NCBI GenBank assembly: GCA_011523635.1
Contig: WTGI01000035.1
Span: forward strand, 39,213-103,212
Direction of reading: 5' to 3'
Length of the DNA stretch: 64,000 bases
From: Acidimicrobiia bacterium
GTDB taxonomy: Bacteria > Actinomycetota > Acidimicrobiia > Spongiisociales > Spongiisociaceae
Part shown: one piece after another, positions 17,919-26,326 of the stretch
Layout of the letters: each line of letters begins with the position of its first letter
How positions within the stretch are numbered: the first letter of the stretch is position 1
Program-made: the position numbers and the translations under genes
The notes under the pieces: model-generated
What the model was told of the DNA's origin: nothing
The model's input: the letters and a program-made list of their open reading frames with translations, nothing else
Databases searched by the model: none

Positions 17919-19264
17919 TCAGCAGCCGCCGCGGATGCGGGCGCCCTCGGTTCCCGACCGGCCCGGACCCGACCCAGGTACTCGTCGACGTGTTGGATAA
18001 AAACGTTTCCCCGGTGTTCGTAGCAAGTAAACATGTCGAATCCGGTGGTGCCCGGCGAGAGCAGGACGGTATCCCCGGCCCGGGCCTGGTCGGAGGCCAT
18101 GCGCACCGCCTCCTCCATCGTTTCGGCCAGCGCGGTGGGCAGATCCGCGGCCATCTCCACCAGGTCGGGACCGCACTCCCCCATCGCCACCATGTAGCGG
18201 ACGTTGGGCGCCCGCACCAGGGGGGACAGGTCGAGGCCCTTCCTCACCCCGCCCGCGATGAGCACCACGGACGGATAGGAACGGATGGCCGCCATCGCTG
18301 CATGCGGGTTGGTGGCCTTGGAGTCGTCCACCCAGGTCACGTCGCCGAGCGAGCCCACCACCGTCCGCCGATGGTGGCGGTGCCGGAAGCGGGACGCCAC
18401 CCTGGCCGCCGCCGCCGGGTCGGCGCCCAGTTCTACTGCGGCCACGGCCGAGGCCGCCAGATTCACCCGGAAGGAGTAGTCGAGGTCGGGCATTTCCCCG
18501 ATCGGCGCCATCCCGCCGGGAAGCATCAGGCCGCCGGATGCGAACCCGAACGGCCCCTCCGGGCCCGAGCCCGGCTCGGCGCCGGTGACCGGCGCCTGGC
18601 GGCCAGGAGCCCCGAGCGCATGGGCGACCGCGCCCGGGTCTCCCTCGTCGTAGACCAGCAGGTCCCGGTCGGAGAGATGGCGGGAGATGCGGCCCTTGGC
18701 CATCCGGTACGCGATCAGCGACCGATGCCAGTCGACGTGGTCGTCCGCGACGTTCATGAACACCGACACCCGCGGCGCCAGCGAGTAGGTGTACTCGAGC
18801 TGGAAGCTGGAGATCTCGAGGACCACCACCTCGCAGGTTCCCGGCAGGACATCGCTGATCGGAACCCCGATGTTGCCGGCAGCCACCGCGTTGATGCCCG
18901 ATTCCTGCAGCATCTCGGTGGTCTGGCGGCACACGGTGGTCTTGCCGTTGGTGCCGGTGATGGCGATCACCGGGCAATCGAGATGGCGAACGGCCAGTTC
19001 GACCTCGCTCCAGATCGGGATGCCCGCCGCGCGGACATCTGTCAACGGTGGCAGATGGGGCATGAACCCGGGGCTGGCCACCACCAGCGAAACGCCCGCC
19101 AGCATGGAGGGGTCCCACTCCCCGGCGGCTGTCTCCACCTCCGCGGAAGCGCCATCGAGAGCGTCGGCGCTCCGGTCGTAGATGCGGTGTTCCATCCCGA
19201 GCCGCGTTAGCAGGCGCGACGCGGCCTGCCCCGAGATACCCGCACCCAGCACCAGGGTGTGCAT
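17915..19264 (-). CDS. murD: UDP-MurNAc-L-Ala:D-Glu ligase MurD
   Basis: It adds D-glutamate to the muropeptide precursor. The track shows a 742-aa ORF from 20143, but its first 293 residues are a frame-shifted shadow of mraY. The real start is ATG 19264, one base inside the mraY stop (TGATG), giving 449 residues. Motifs: LVLGAGISGQAASRLL at the N-terminus, ITGTNGKTTV for ATP, HVDWHRS, and DDSKATNPHAAM in the C-terminal domain. It overlaps ftsW by 4 nt. Confidence 0.97.
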   Translation of the reverse strand: MHTLVLGAGISGQAASRLLTRLGMEHRIYDRSADALDGASAEVETAAGEWDPSMLAGVSLVVASPGFMPHLPPLTDVRAAGIPIWSEVELAVRHLDCPVIAITGTNGKTTVCRQTTEMLQESGINAVAAGNIGVPISDVLPGTCEVVVLEISSFQLEYTYSLAPRVSVFMNVADDHVDWHRSLIAYRMAKGRISRHLSDRDLLVYDEGDPGAVAHALGAPGRQAPVTGAEPGSGPEGPFGFASGGLMLPGGMAPIGEMPDLDYSFRVNLAASAVAAVELGADPAAAARVASRFRHRHHRRTVVGSLGDVTWVDDSKATNPHAAMAAIRSYPSVVLIAGGVRKGLDLSPLVRAPNVRYMVAMGECGPDLVEMAADLPTALAETMEEAVRMASDQARAGDTVLLSPGTTGFDMFTCYEHRGNVFIQHVDEYLGRVRAGREPRAPASAAAAE

Positions 19265-20325
19265 CAGGAACCTCCCAACTGGCCCACGGCGAGGAAGTCC
19301 CCGTAGAAGATCCCCAGGCCGAGCGCCACGCCGATAGCCGCAATGATCCAGAAGCGGGTGATGATGGTGGTCTCCGGCCACTCCTTCATCTCGAAGTGAT
19401 GGTGGATGGGCGCCATCCGGAATACCCGCCTCCCCCCGAACCATCGGAAACCGGCCACCTGGATGATCACCGACAGGGCTTCGATCACCCACAGGCCGCC
19501 CAGGATCACGAGAAGCAGGTGCGTGTTGGTCAGCAACGCGATCGCCGTGACCCCGCCCCCCAGGGCCTGGGAGCCGACATCCCCCATGATTATCCGGGCG
19601 GGACAGGCGTTCCACCAGAGAAAGCCGAGGGAGGCGCCCATGATCGCGGACGCCACGGTCGCCAGGCCCAGGCTTCCCTCCACGTTGTAGATCTCGGGAT
19701 GCCGGAATATCCAGAAGGCGATGATCATGTAGGAGGCTGCCACCAGAGCCACCGACCCGGATGCCAGCCCGTCCAGGCCGTCGGTGAAGTTGACCGCGTT
19801 CGAGAAGCCGGTGAGCAGCAGGAGCACCCAGATGGCGAACGCCGCCGCTCCCAGGTCGAGGGCCGTGGGCCGGGTGAAGGCGAGGGCGGTGGAGGCGCCG
19901 CTCGCCACCGCGCCCCACGTGAACAGCCCGGCCACCGCCAGCTGACCTATCAGCTTGGCCGTGATGCCGAGGCCCTTGTTGCGGAACCTGGAGAGCTTCT
20001 GGTAGTCGTCGATGAAGCCGACCACGCCCATGCCGACGATGGCGCCGAGCACGAGCAGCCCGGAGGTCTCGAAGCCGGTCTCGGCCAGCTCGATTCCGCG
20101 GTCGTCGAACCGGACCCGGAACTGCGACACCGCATAGCCGCACAGGATGGCGGCGATGATGACGATGCCGCCCATCGTGGGCGTGCCCGACTTGTGCATG
20201 TGGCCTTCCAGCTCCTGCTGGATGAACTGGCCGATGTTCAACGCCCGGAACAGGCGGATCACGTAGGCGGTGCCGAAGATGGCCACCCCGAAGGCCACCG
20301 TGGCAGCGGTGAGCATGGCGATCAT
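19264..20325 (-). CDS. mraY: phospho-MurNAc-pentapeptide translocase MraY
   Basis: It attaches phospho-MurNAc-pentapeptide to undecaprenyl phosphate to form lipid I. It has 353 residues and about ten transmembrane helices. Catalytic motifs: FIDDYQKLSRFRNKGLG, NFTDGLDGLA, and MAPIHHHFE with the HHH motif. The usual GDTGS reads GDVGS here, a conservative change worth noting. Upstream, murE ends only 37 nt away, leaving no room for murF, which normally lies between them. Confidence 0.97.
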   Translation of the reverse strand: MIAMLTAATVAFGVAIFGTAYVIRLFRALNIGQFIQQELEGHMHKSGTPTMGGIVIIAAILCGYAVSQFRVRFDDRGIELAETGFETSGLLVLGAIVGMGVVGFIDDYQKLSRFRNKGLGITAKLIGQLAVAGLFTWGAVASGASTALAFTRPTALDLGAAAFAIWVLLLLTGFSNAVNFTDGLDGLASGSVALVAASYMIIAFWIFRHPEIYNVEGSLGLATVASAIMGASLGFLWWNACPARIIMGDVGSQALGGGVTAIALLTNTHLLLVILGGLWVIEALSVIIQVAGFRWFGGRRVFRMAPIHHHFEMKEWPETTIITRFWIIAAIGVALGLGIFYGDFLAVGQLGGS

Positions 20326-20362
20326 CGGAAGCCGCCCGTGAGACCGTCCGCCCGCATGACCA

Positions 20363-21823
20363 CTATCCCGACCGGACCGCTAGCCAGGAAGCAGCCACTT
20401 CCCGGTCGTCGAACGGAACCACCCGCGAGCCGAAGTCCTGGTAGGTCTCGTGTCCCTTGCCGAGGATCAGCACCACGTCGCCGGGCGTGGCGTGGTCGAT
20501 CGCCAGCCGGATGGCCGCGTGCCGGTCCACCTCCGCCAGCACGCGGGCCCGGCCGTCCCGGGCGCCGGCCACCACCTGCTCGACCAGCGAGGCAGGATCC
20601 TCGCTACGAGGGTTGTCGGACGTGATCACGGCCAGGTCGGCCCGGGCCGCGGCCGCTCCGAGGAGGGGGCGCTTCGTGGCGTCCCGATCCCCCGCGCCGC
20701 CGACCACCACGATTACCGAACCGCTGCTGTGGGCGCGGGCGGTCCTGACCACCGACTCCACCGCCTCGGGGCTGTGGGCGTAGTCGACCAGCACCTGGAA
20801 GGACTGTCCCATGTCCACCGGATCGAGCCGGCCCCTCACGCCGGTCATGGCGGCCAGGCCCGCTCTGATGGGGCCGAAGCCGATACCCACCTGCTGGGCG
20901 CACGCCGCCGCCAGGGCCGCATTGTGGATGTTGTGAAGACCTCCTGGACGCACCTTCAGGGTCACGTCCCGACCCCCGATCCGGCAGCGGAAGCGGGCCC
21001 GGGACAGATCCGGGTCAGGAGAGTTGATCGACACCTCGTGGCCGGGACCGTGGCCTACCGTGACCACGGGCCGGTTACCCGATCCGGCCAGGCGCCGCCC
21101 GGCGGAGGTGGTCACATCGATTACGTGAACAGAGGCGCGCCCGTCGAAGAGGCTGGCCTTGGCCAGGTAGTAGTCCTCCATGTTGCCGTGGAAGTCGAGG
21201 TGGTCCTGGGACAGGTTGGTGAAGGCGGCCACCGTGAAGGTGGTGCCTTCGACACGGCTGAGGGCCAGGGCATGCGAGGACACCTCCATCGCCACCGTAG
21301 AGACCCCGCTGTCCACCATTCTTCGCAAGAGACGTTGCAAGTCGGCCCCCTCCGGAGTCGTGTGCGAGAGGGTCTCATCGACCCCCTCCAGCGTGACGCC
21401 CAGCGTTCCTATCCTCCCGAACGATCGACCGGCGGCGCGGGCGATCGCCTCCAGCATCACCGTAACCGTGGTCTTGCCGTTGGTACCGGTCACGCCGATT
21501 ATCTCCAGGCTGCGGGAGGGCTCGCCATGAACCATGGAGGCGGCCACGCCGAGCACCTGGCGGGTATCGGGAACGCTTATTTGGGGAATCGCGACTGGAG
21601 TGAACCGATCCTGTACGAGGGCGGCGGCCGCTCCCCGCCGGGCGGCGTCCTCCAGGAACCGGTGCCCGTCCACGATCCGGCCGGGTACCGCCACGAACAG
21701 GAACCCGGGGCCGGCCTCGCGGCTGTCGTGGGTCACGTCATCGATCGGGATCGAGCCGTCGCCCCTGAACTCACCGCCGATGCGGCTGGCCAGGCGGGCG
21801 AGCGTGAACCGGTCATCAGGCAT
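20363..21823 (-). CDS. murE: UDP-MurNAc-tripeptide synthetase MurE (meso-DAP type)
   Basis: It adds the third residue of the stem peptide. ATG 21823 gives 486 residues and an 8-nt overlap with the ftsI stop; the 29 extra residues in the track are an ftsI shadow. Motifs: GVTGTNGKTTV, HTTPEGADLQ, SSHALALSRVEG and VDYAHSPEA. SDNPRSEDP contains the DNPR signature of enzymes that add meso-diaminopimelate, so the peptidoglycan is predicted to be DAP-type. No murF follows, which is unusual for this cluster. Confidence 0.97.
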   Translation of the reverse strand: MPDDRFTLARLASRIGGEFRGDGSIPIDDVTHDSREAGPGFLFVAVPGRIVDGHRFLEDAARRGAAAALVQDRFTPVAIPQISVPDTRQVLGVAASMVHGEPSRSLEIIGVTGTNGKTTVTVMLEAIARAAGRSFGRIGTLGVTLEGVDETLSHTTPEGADLQRLLRRMVDSGVSTVAMEVSSHALALSRVEGTTFTVAAFTNLSQDHLDFHGNMEDYYLAKASLFDGRASVHVIDVTTSAGRRLAGSGNRPVVTVGHGPGHEVSINSPDPDLSRARFRCRIGGRDVTLKVRPGGLHNIHNAALAAACAQQVGIGFGPIRAGLAAMTGVRGRLDPVDMGQSFQVLVDYAHSPEAVESVVRTARAHSSGSVIVVVGGAGDRDATKRPLLGAAAARADLAVITSDNPRSEDPASLVEQVVAGARDGRARVLAEVDRHAAIRLAIDHATPGDVVLILGKGHETYQDFGSRVVPFDDREVAASWLAVRSG

Positions 21824-23570
21824 CCGGCCGTACTCCCATCTGGTGGAGGGACGCCTCCATGATCCGGGAGAAGGCTGGAGCAGCCACGGCGCCGCCGGTC
21901 CGTTCGACAACGGTCGAACCCACTTGAGGTGAGTCCACCACCACTGCTATCACCAGGCGGGGGTCGTCGACCGGCGCCATCCCCACGAAGCTGGAGATGT
22001 AGTCCGTGGTATACGCCCCGAGGTCGGAGTCGAACCTCCGGGTGGTGCCGGTCTTCCCGGCCACCGTGTATCCGGGCACCGCCGCGTTGGTACCGGTACC
22101 GCTGTCCACCACGGACTTGAGCAGCAGGCGCACCGTGCGGGCGGTGTCCTCGGTTATCACTCTGGTCCCGGCTGAGGGCTCGGTCTGCTGGAGGCCGTCT
22201 CCATCCGCCCAACCGATCATCAGGCGGGGTCCCAGACGGACGCCCCCGTTGGCGATGGTGCTGTACACAGAGGCCATCTGCAAGGCGGTGACCGAGAGGG
22301 AATAGCCGATCGAGGCGGAGGCCGGGCAGGTCGGGCAGCCGTGCGGGAGGTTGACCACTCCGCCGGCTTCGCCCGGGTAGTCGATGCCGGTGAGTTGACC
22401 GTACCCGAACGCGTCCAGATACGACCGCAGCTTGTCTACGCCGAGATCACGACCGATCTTCACCATGCATACGTTCGAGGATAGGCGGACGCAGTCCCTG
22501 ACCGTCATCACCATCGGTTCGTGCGGGCTGAAGTCCCGGTAGCAGCCGAACTCCTGCACGCCATCGCCGTCACACGTGTTCTCGACGACTTCGAACTCGT
22601 CCTGGACCAGGTACTGGGTGTCCCAGGCGACCACTCCCTCGTTGAGGGCGGCCGCCACCGTCACCGCCTTCTGGGTGGAGCCGGGCTCGTAGACGGAGCG
22701 GACGGCCATGTTCACGAGGCGGCCCGACTCGATGTCGTCCTGCGTTCTGGTGGTCGGGTCGAACGCCGGCGCCACCGCCATGGCCAGCACCTCGAAGGTG
22801 GCGGGGTCCATGGCCACCACGATGCACCGCTTCGCCTGGGCCACCACCAACGTCTCCACGCACTCCCGGTAGGCCATGAACTGGATCTCACGGTCGATGG
22901 CCAGGACCAGGTCGGCGCCCGCCACGGCGGGCTCTATCTCGGTGCGCCCTTGCGGGATCAGCTGCCCTCTTGCCGCACGCTCGGCCAGCACCCGTCCGGG
23001 AACGCCCGTCAGAAGGTCGTCGTACTCGGCCTCGACCCCCTCGATGCCCTCCGAATCTATGTTGACGAACCCCACCACATGGGCAGCGAGCGGCCCGTAG
23101 GGGTATACCCGCTTGGGCTCGGGCAGGAGGTGGATGCCGGGAAGCTCGAGAGCCTCCACCCTGGCCGCGGTGTCGGTGTCGACCTGGCGGGCGATGAACT
23201 GGAAGGTGGTGTCCGAGTACAGCTTGTCCCGGAGCGTGTGGATGTCGATTTCGAGCAGTTCGCTCAGCACCGATGCCGTTCCCGACGGATCCTCGATCTG
23301 GCGCGGGTCCGCATAGATGGAGCGGGACTGGGAAGTGATGGCCAGCTCCCGTTTCTGACGGTCGAAGATGGTTCCCCGGACCGCCGCAGTCTCCTCCACC
23401 CGGATGAGCTGGCGGTCGGCAGCCTCCCGGTACGAGGCCGCGTCCACCACTTGGACCTGGTACAGCTGGTAGCCGATGAACACCCAGCACCCGACGAAGA
23501 TGAGCGCTATCGACAACAAGCGCACGTCGGTCGACTGCTTGACGAGCCGGCGCGGCTTCCTGGTCGCCAT
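21816..23570 (-). CDS. ftsI: septal penicillin-binding protein (FtsI/PBP3 transpeptidase)
   Basis: This class B PBP cross-links septal peptidoglycan with FtsW. It has 584 residues. A basic tail is followed by one transmembrane helix (about 19-38), a pedestal domain, then the transpeptidase domain. The catalytic motifs are STQK (Ser298), SSN (364-366) and KTG (506-508). No PASTA domains are present. The extracytoplasmic part has many cysteines (237, 249, 333, 343, 360, 368, 412, 415), including a GCPTC pair, which is unusual and suggests disulfides. It meets ftsL at a TGATG junction. Confidence 0.96.
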   Translation of the reverse strand: MATRKPRRLVKQSTDVRLLSIALIFVGCWVFIGYQLYQVQVVDAASYREAADRQLIRVEETAAVRGTIFDRQKRELAITSQSRSIYADPRQIEDPSGTASVLSELLEIDIHTLRDKLYSDTTFQFIARQVDTDTAARVEALELPGIHLLPEPKRVYPYGPLAAHVVGFVNIDSEGIEGVEAEYDDLLTGVPGRVLAERAARGQLIPQGRTEIEPAVAGADLVLAIDREIQFMAYRECVETLVVAQAKRCIVVAMDPATFEVLAMAVAPAFDPTTRTQDDIESGRLVNMAVRSVYEPGSTQKAVTVAAALNEGVVAWDTQYLVQDEFEVVENTCDGDGVQEFGCYRDFSPHEPMVMTVRDCVRLSSNVCMVKIGRDLGVDKLRSYLDAFGYGQLTGIDYPGEAGGVVNLPHGCPTCPASASIGYSLSVTALQMASVYSTIANGGVRLGPRLMIGWADGDGLQQTEPSAGTRVITEDTARTVRLLLKSVVDSGTGTNAAVPGYTVAGKTGTTRRFDSDLGAYTTDYISSFVGMAPVDDPRLVIAVVVDSPQVGSTVVERTGGAVAAPAFSRIMEASLHQMGVRPDA

Positions 23571-23965
23571 CAGCCTCCGCCCTCGCCGGTCTGGGTCGAG
23601 GCTCCGCCGTCTCCGACCGGTTCAGGACCTGTCGCGGACACCGGGATGACATCTTCGGGCAGCACCATTCCGAGCATTCTCTCTGCGATCGGCACGATCT
23701 CCCAGGGCGACTGGAGAGCTCTCTTCTCCTCCTCCAGGTGGGCCTGACGCTCCAGCTCCACCTGTATCTGCGCTTCCGTATTGCTGATCTCGTACACGAC
23801 CTCGTCGACCGCGGTCCGCAGGAAGATGAACGCCAGGAACGCGGCCACCGCCACCACCGTGTAGACCACCCAGGAGAGCGGGCGCCACCAGGTTGCTCCT
23901 CCCCCGGACAGGACCCGGAGACCGGCCGGAGCAGGAGCGGCAACCGGTAGCCGGCGCGCGGTCAC
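23570..23965 (-). CDS. ftsL: FtsL/DivIC-like bitopic division protein
   Basis: This small divisome protein has 131 residues. A Pro/Ala-rich head is followed by one transmembrane helix (about 31-50) and a coiled coil (about 53-85, EISNTEAQIQVELERQAHLEEEKRALQ). A disordered Gly/Thr/Glu-rich tail ends the protein. Sequence similarity within this family is weak, so the call rests on architecture and on position between rsmH and ftsI, with a 4-nt overlap upstream and a 1-nt overlap downstream. Confidence 0.85.
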   Translation of the reverse strand: MTARRLPVAAPAPAGLRVLSGGGATWWRPLSWVVYTVVAVAAFLAFIFLRTAVDEVVYEISNTEAQIQVELERQAHLEEEKRALQSPWEIVPIAERMLGMVLPEDVIPVSATGPEPVGDGGASTQTGEGGG

Positions 23966-24885
23966 GCCACCTTCTCCACAGCGCGGAGGCGGGCGCTTCG
24001 CGCCCTCGGGTTACGGAGCACCTCGGCCTCACCCGGCCTGATGGCGCGGCGCGCCAGAGCCGTGAGCTCGACCGGCGGCGCGACAGGAAGGACCGGGCCG
24101 GGTTCCCGGCCCTCCCCCCGCCGGAACCGGTGCTTGACGATCCGATCCTCGAGCGAGTGATAAGAAATCGCCACGCACCGACCCCCCGGACGGAGTGCTT
24201 CGATACCGGAGTCCAGCCCTGCTGACAGCGCGCTCAACTCCTCGTTCACGGCCATCCGCACCGCCTGGAAGGTCCGGCGTGCCGGGTGGCCGCCCGATCG
24301 GCGGGTGGCCGCGGGGATGGCCCGGCGGACCACCTCCGCCAGCCGGGCAGTCGTCTCGATGGGCCGATGTTCGACGATCGCTCCGGCGATACGCCTGGCG
24401 AAACGCTCCTCGCCCAGCGTGCGGATGATCCGCGCGAGTTCGGCCGGGGAGGCCTCGTTGACGATCTCATGGGCCGTGCGAGCGGCGTCCGGGCCCATTC
24501 GCATATCGAGCGGACCCTCATGACGGAACGAGAAGCCGCGCCCGCCCTCGTCGAGTTGATGGCTCGAGACACCTAGATCGAGCAGGACTCCGGCTATCTC
24601 GTCCAGGCCCTGGCTCGCCAGGATCCGGTCGAGGTGTCCGAAGTTGCCCACCACGAGCCTGAGCCGGCCGTGCCCGGGCATGCGGTCGACGGCGGCGGGA
24701 TCGCGATCGATGCCGAGAATGCTGACCGAGTCGTCGAGCCCGGCAAGGAGAGCCGTAGTGTGGCCGCCTCCGCCGAGCGTCGCGTCGACTATCACCCCAT
24801 CCTTTATGGGCGAGAACAAGCTCACAACCTCCTCCAGCATCACGGGTACATGGAACGGCCTCCCGCTCACCGGCTCTTCTCTCAT
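23962..24885 (-). CDS. rsmH: 16S rRNA (cytosine1402-N4)-methyltransferase RsmH
   Basis: It methylates C1402 of 16S rRNA with S-adenosylmethionine. It has 307 residues. The N-terminal HVPVMLEEVV, the SAM-binding VDATLGGGGHT, DLGVSSHQLDEGGRGFSF and the C-terminal AISYHSLEDRIVKHRF are all MraW/RsmH hallmarks. The ATG is closely preceded by AGGA, 12 nt downstream of one arm of a 16-bp perfect inverted repeat that could influence its translation. It overlaps ftsL by 4 nt. Confidence 0.97.
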   Translation of the reverse strand: MREEPVSGRPFHVPVMLEEVVSLFSPIKDGVIVDATLGGGGHTTALLAGLDDSVSILGIDRDPAAVDRMPGHGRLRLVVGNFGHLDRILASQGLDEIAGVLLDLGVSSHQLDEGGRGFSFRHEGPLDMRMGPDAARTAHEIVNEASPAELARIIRTLGEERFARRIAGAIVEHRPIETTARLAEVVRRAIPAATRRSGGHPARRTFQAVRMAVNEELSALSAGLDSGIEALRPGGRCVAISYHSLEDRIVKHRFRRGEGREPGPVLPVAPPVELTALARRAIRPGEAEVLRNPRARSARLRAVEKVA

Positions 24886-24896
24886 GGTTCCTGACC

Positions 24897-24982
24897 CATT
24901 GCCAGCCCTCCGATGCTTTCTTACCTAAGGGACTGCGGGCGGAGTAGGGACAATCCATTGGGTGTCCGGAGGGCTGGCAATG
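24897..24982. repeat. 16-bp perfect inverted repeat in mraZ-rsmH spacer
   Basis: CATTGCCAGCCCTCCG at 24897-24912 is exactly complementary to CGGAGGGCTGGCAATG at 24967-24982, with 54 nt between. A nested GGACA/TGTCC stem lies inside on the transcribed strand. The element fills most of the 130-nt spacer and ends 12 nt from the rsmH start, so it could form a long mRNA hairpin controlling flow into the dcw operon. Confidence 0.7.
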
Positions 24983-25015
24983 AGCAGGTCATCGTGCCGG
25001 TGGGTTTGTCTGGTG

Positions 25016-25468
25016 TCAGTCGTCGAGCTGTGGTGATTCCTCCTGTCCTCCGGAATAGGCCGCCATGGCCGATGGTTGGTAGCGGGCCCACGCCTCCGCG
25101 GCCCAGATTTCGGCGTACTCGCCGGCCCCTACGAAGATCACATCCTGCGAGAGCCCGGCGTACTCGCGCAACCGGAACGAGAGTTGAACCCGGCCGGCCG
25201 AATCGAGATCGGGACGGGTGGCGCCGGAGAAGAAGGCCCGCACCTCGGCCCGGCCCGCGGCACTCGCCTCGTCGAGCTGCCCGAGTGCTTTCTTTCTCCT
25301 CTCCCACACCTCCCACGGGAACACGTACAGGCAGCGGTCTCGACCCCTGGTCACGTAGAAGTCGCCGTCGAGCAGGTCGCGGTATTCGGCCGGGAGCACC
25401 ACGCGACCCTTGCCGTCCACCTTCCGCGACAGCTCGCCTAGAAACTCCTGGCGCCGTTCCTTCATCAC
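25016..25468 (-). CDS. mraZ: MraZ transcriptional regulator of the dcw cluster
   Basis: MraZ is a SpoVT-AbrB-fold DNA-binding protein that autoregulates the division/cell-wall cluster. It has 150 residues and two AbrB-like repeats: FLGELSRKVDGKGRVVLPAEYRDLL near the N-terminus, and DLDSAGRVQLSFRLREYAGL in the second half. It is the first gene of the cluster, divergent from the fur-like gene. The upstream region holds an inverted pair of TGGGAGGA sequences, compatible with the TGGG-containing sites known for MraZ. Confidence 0.95.
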   Translation of the reverse strand: MMKERRQEFLGELSRKVDGKGRVVLPAEYRDLLDGDFYVTRGRDRCLYVFPWEVWERRKKALGQLDEASAAGRAEVRAFFSGATRPDLDSAGRVQLSFRLREYAGLSQDVIFVGAGEYAEIWAAEAWARYQPSAMAAYSGGQEESPQLDD

Positions 25469-25506
25469 TCCGCTCGTAGTACCGTTCCGCTACCCCTCAG
25501 AGGAAC

Positions 25507-25535
25507 TGGGAGGAGTAGCCTACCACTTCCTCCCA
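25507..25535. promoter_or_regulatory. candidate MraZ operator (inverted TGGGAGGA pair)
   Basis: TGGGAGGA at 25507-25514 and its exact reverse complement TCCTCCCA at 25528-25535 are separated by 13 bp, 39-67 bp upstream of mraZ. MraZ is known to bind TGGGN repeats, usually direct repeats with 5-bp spacing. Here the two clearest copies are inverted, and only an imperfect second direct copy (TGGTA) is seen. Confidence 0.4.
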
Positions 25536-25764
25536 CTTGATGCACTATTCTTACACAAAATGACACCAGCCGGAAATCGGAGGGTGGTACATCCTTGGAT
25601 GGGTCGGGTGGGCTGGTCCGGTCGGCGTCGAGAGAGTGCCCGGGGGGAGGATCGAGGCCCCGAGGGCTAAGATGCGAACCGGTATCAAGGTCCGCGGAGC
25701 AGCAGCTGTCGCTCCGGCTTGGCACCACCCGACATATCCGGCTGACAGATTCCCTCGAGGTCCC

Positions 25765-26226
25765 ATGGCCACCTCACAGATCGAGCAACAGGTGATGTTG
25801 CGTCTCAGTTCGGCCGAGGTCCGCTATACCAAGGGACGGCGTCTCGTCATCCAAGCCTTGCAGCAATCCGACGGCCCGCGCTCGGCCCGAGATCTGCACA
25901 AGGACCTCGAGGAAGTGGTGCCCATGTCCTCCTTGTACCGCACCCTCACGACCATGTCCGATCTCGGCATCCTGGTCCGCCACCACGGCAGGGGCGGGAA
26001 TATCCGCTACGAACTGGCGGAGTGGCTGATGGGACACCACCACCACCTGATATGTAGGTCCTGCGGGACCATCGACGACATCGAGTTGAACGAACACACC
26101 GAGTCGATAATCGACGCTCTGGTGTCGGCGGCGACCGAGGAAAAGGGATTCGCGTCCGCCAGCCATTCCCTGGAGATCGACGGCGTTTGCGCCTCTTGCG
26201 CCGGGGCCGGTAGCAGCTCCGGATAG
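25765..26226 (+). CDS. Fur-family metal-responsive repressor (Fur/Zur-like)
   Basis: This is a winged-helix metal-dependent regulator. ATG 25765 (preceded by GAGG) gives 153 residues; the 43 extra track residues are not family-like. The DNA-binding domain includes RYTKGRRLVIQALQQSDGPRSARDLHKDLEE and SSLYRTLTTMSDLGIL. The hinge metal ligands HHHHLICRSCG follow, and Cys97/Cys100 with Cys142/Cys145 form the structural zinc site. Whether it senses iron, zinc or peroxide cannot be decided. No metal-transport genes are adjacent, and I saw no clear Fur box. Confidence 0.9.
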   Translation: MATSQIEQQVMLRLSSAEVRYTKGRRLVIQALQQSDGPRSARDLHKDLEEVVPMSSLYRTLTTMSDLGILVRHHGRGGNIRYELAEWLMGHHHHLICRSCGTIDDIELNEHTESIIDALVSAATEEKGFASASHSLEIDGVCASCAGAGSSSG

Positions 26227-26326
26227 CCGGGGCGGGCGCTCCGCGCCGCCCTCCCGACACGTCCCGCGGGCCCGAAAACAATCCCGACGGCTTGGTATGG
26301 TTATCCCGAGCTGAAAGGGTATCCGG

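Noticed and set aside
17915-20143. 742-aa ORF suggesting a MurD fusion.
   Set aside because: The first 293 codons are an out-of-frame reading of mraY. MurD starts cleanly at 19264 with a TGATG junction.
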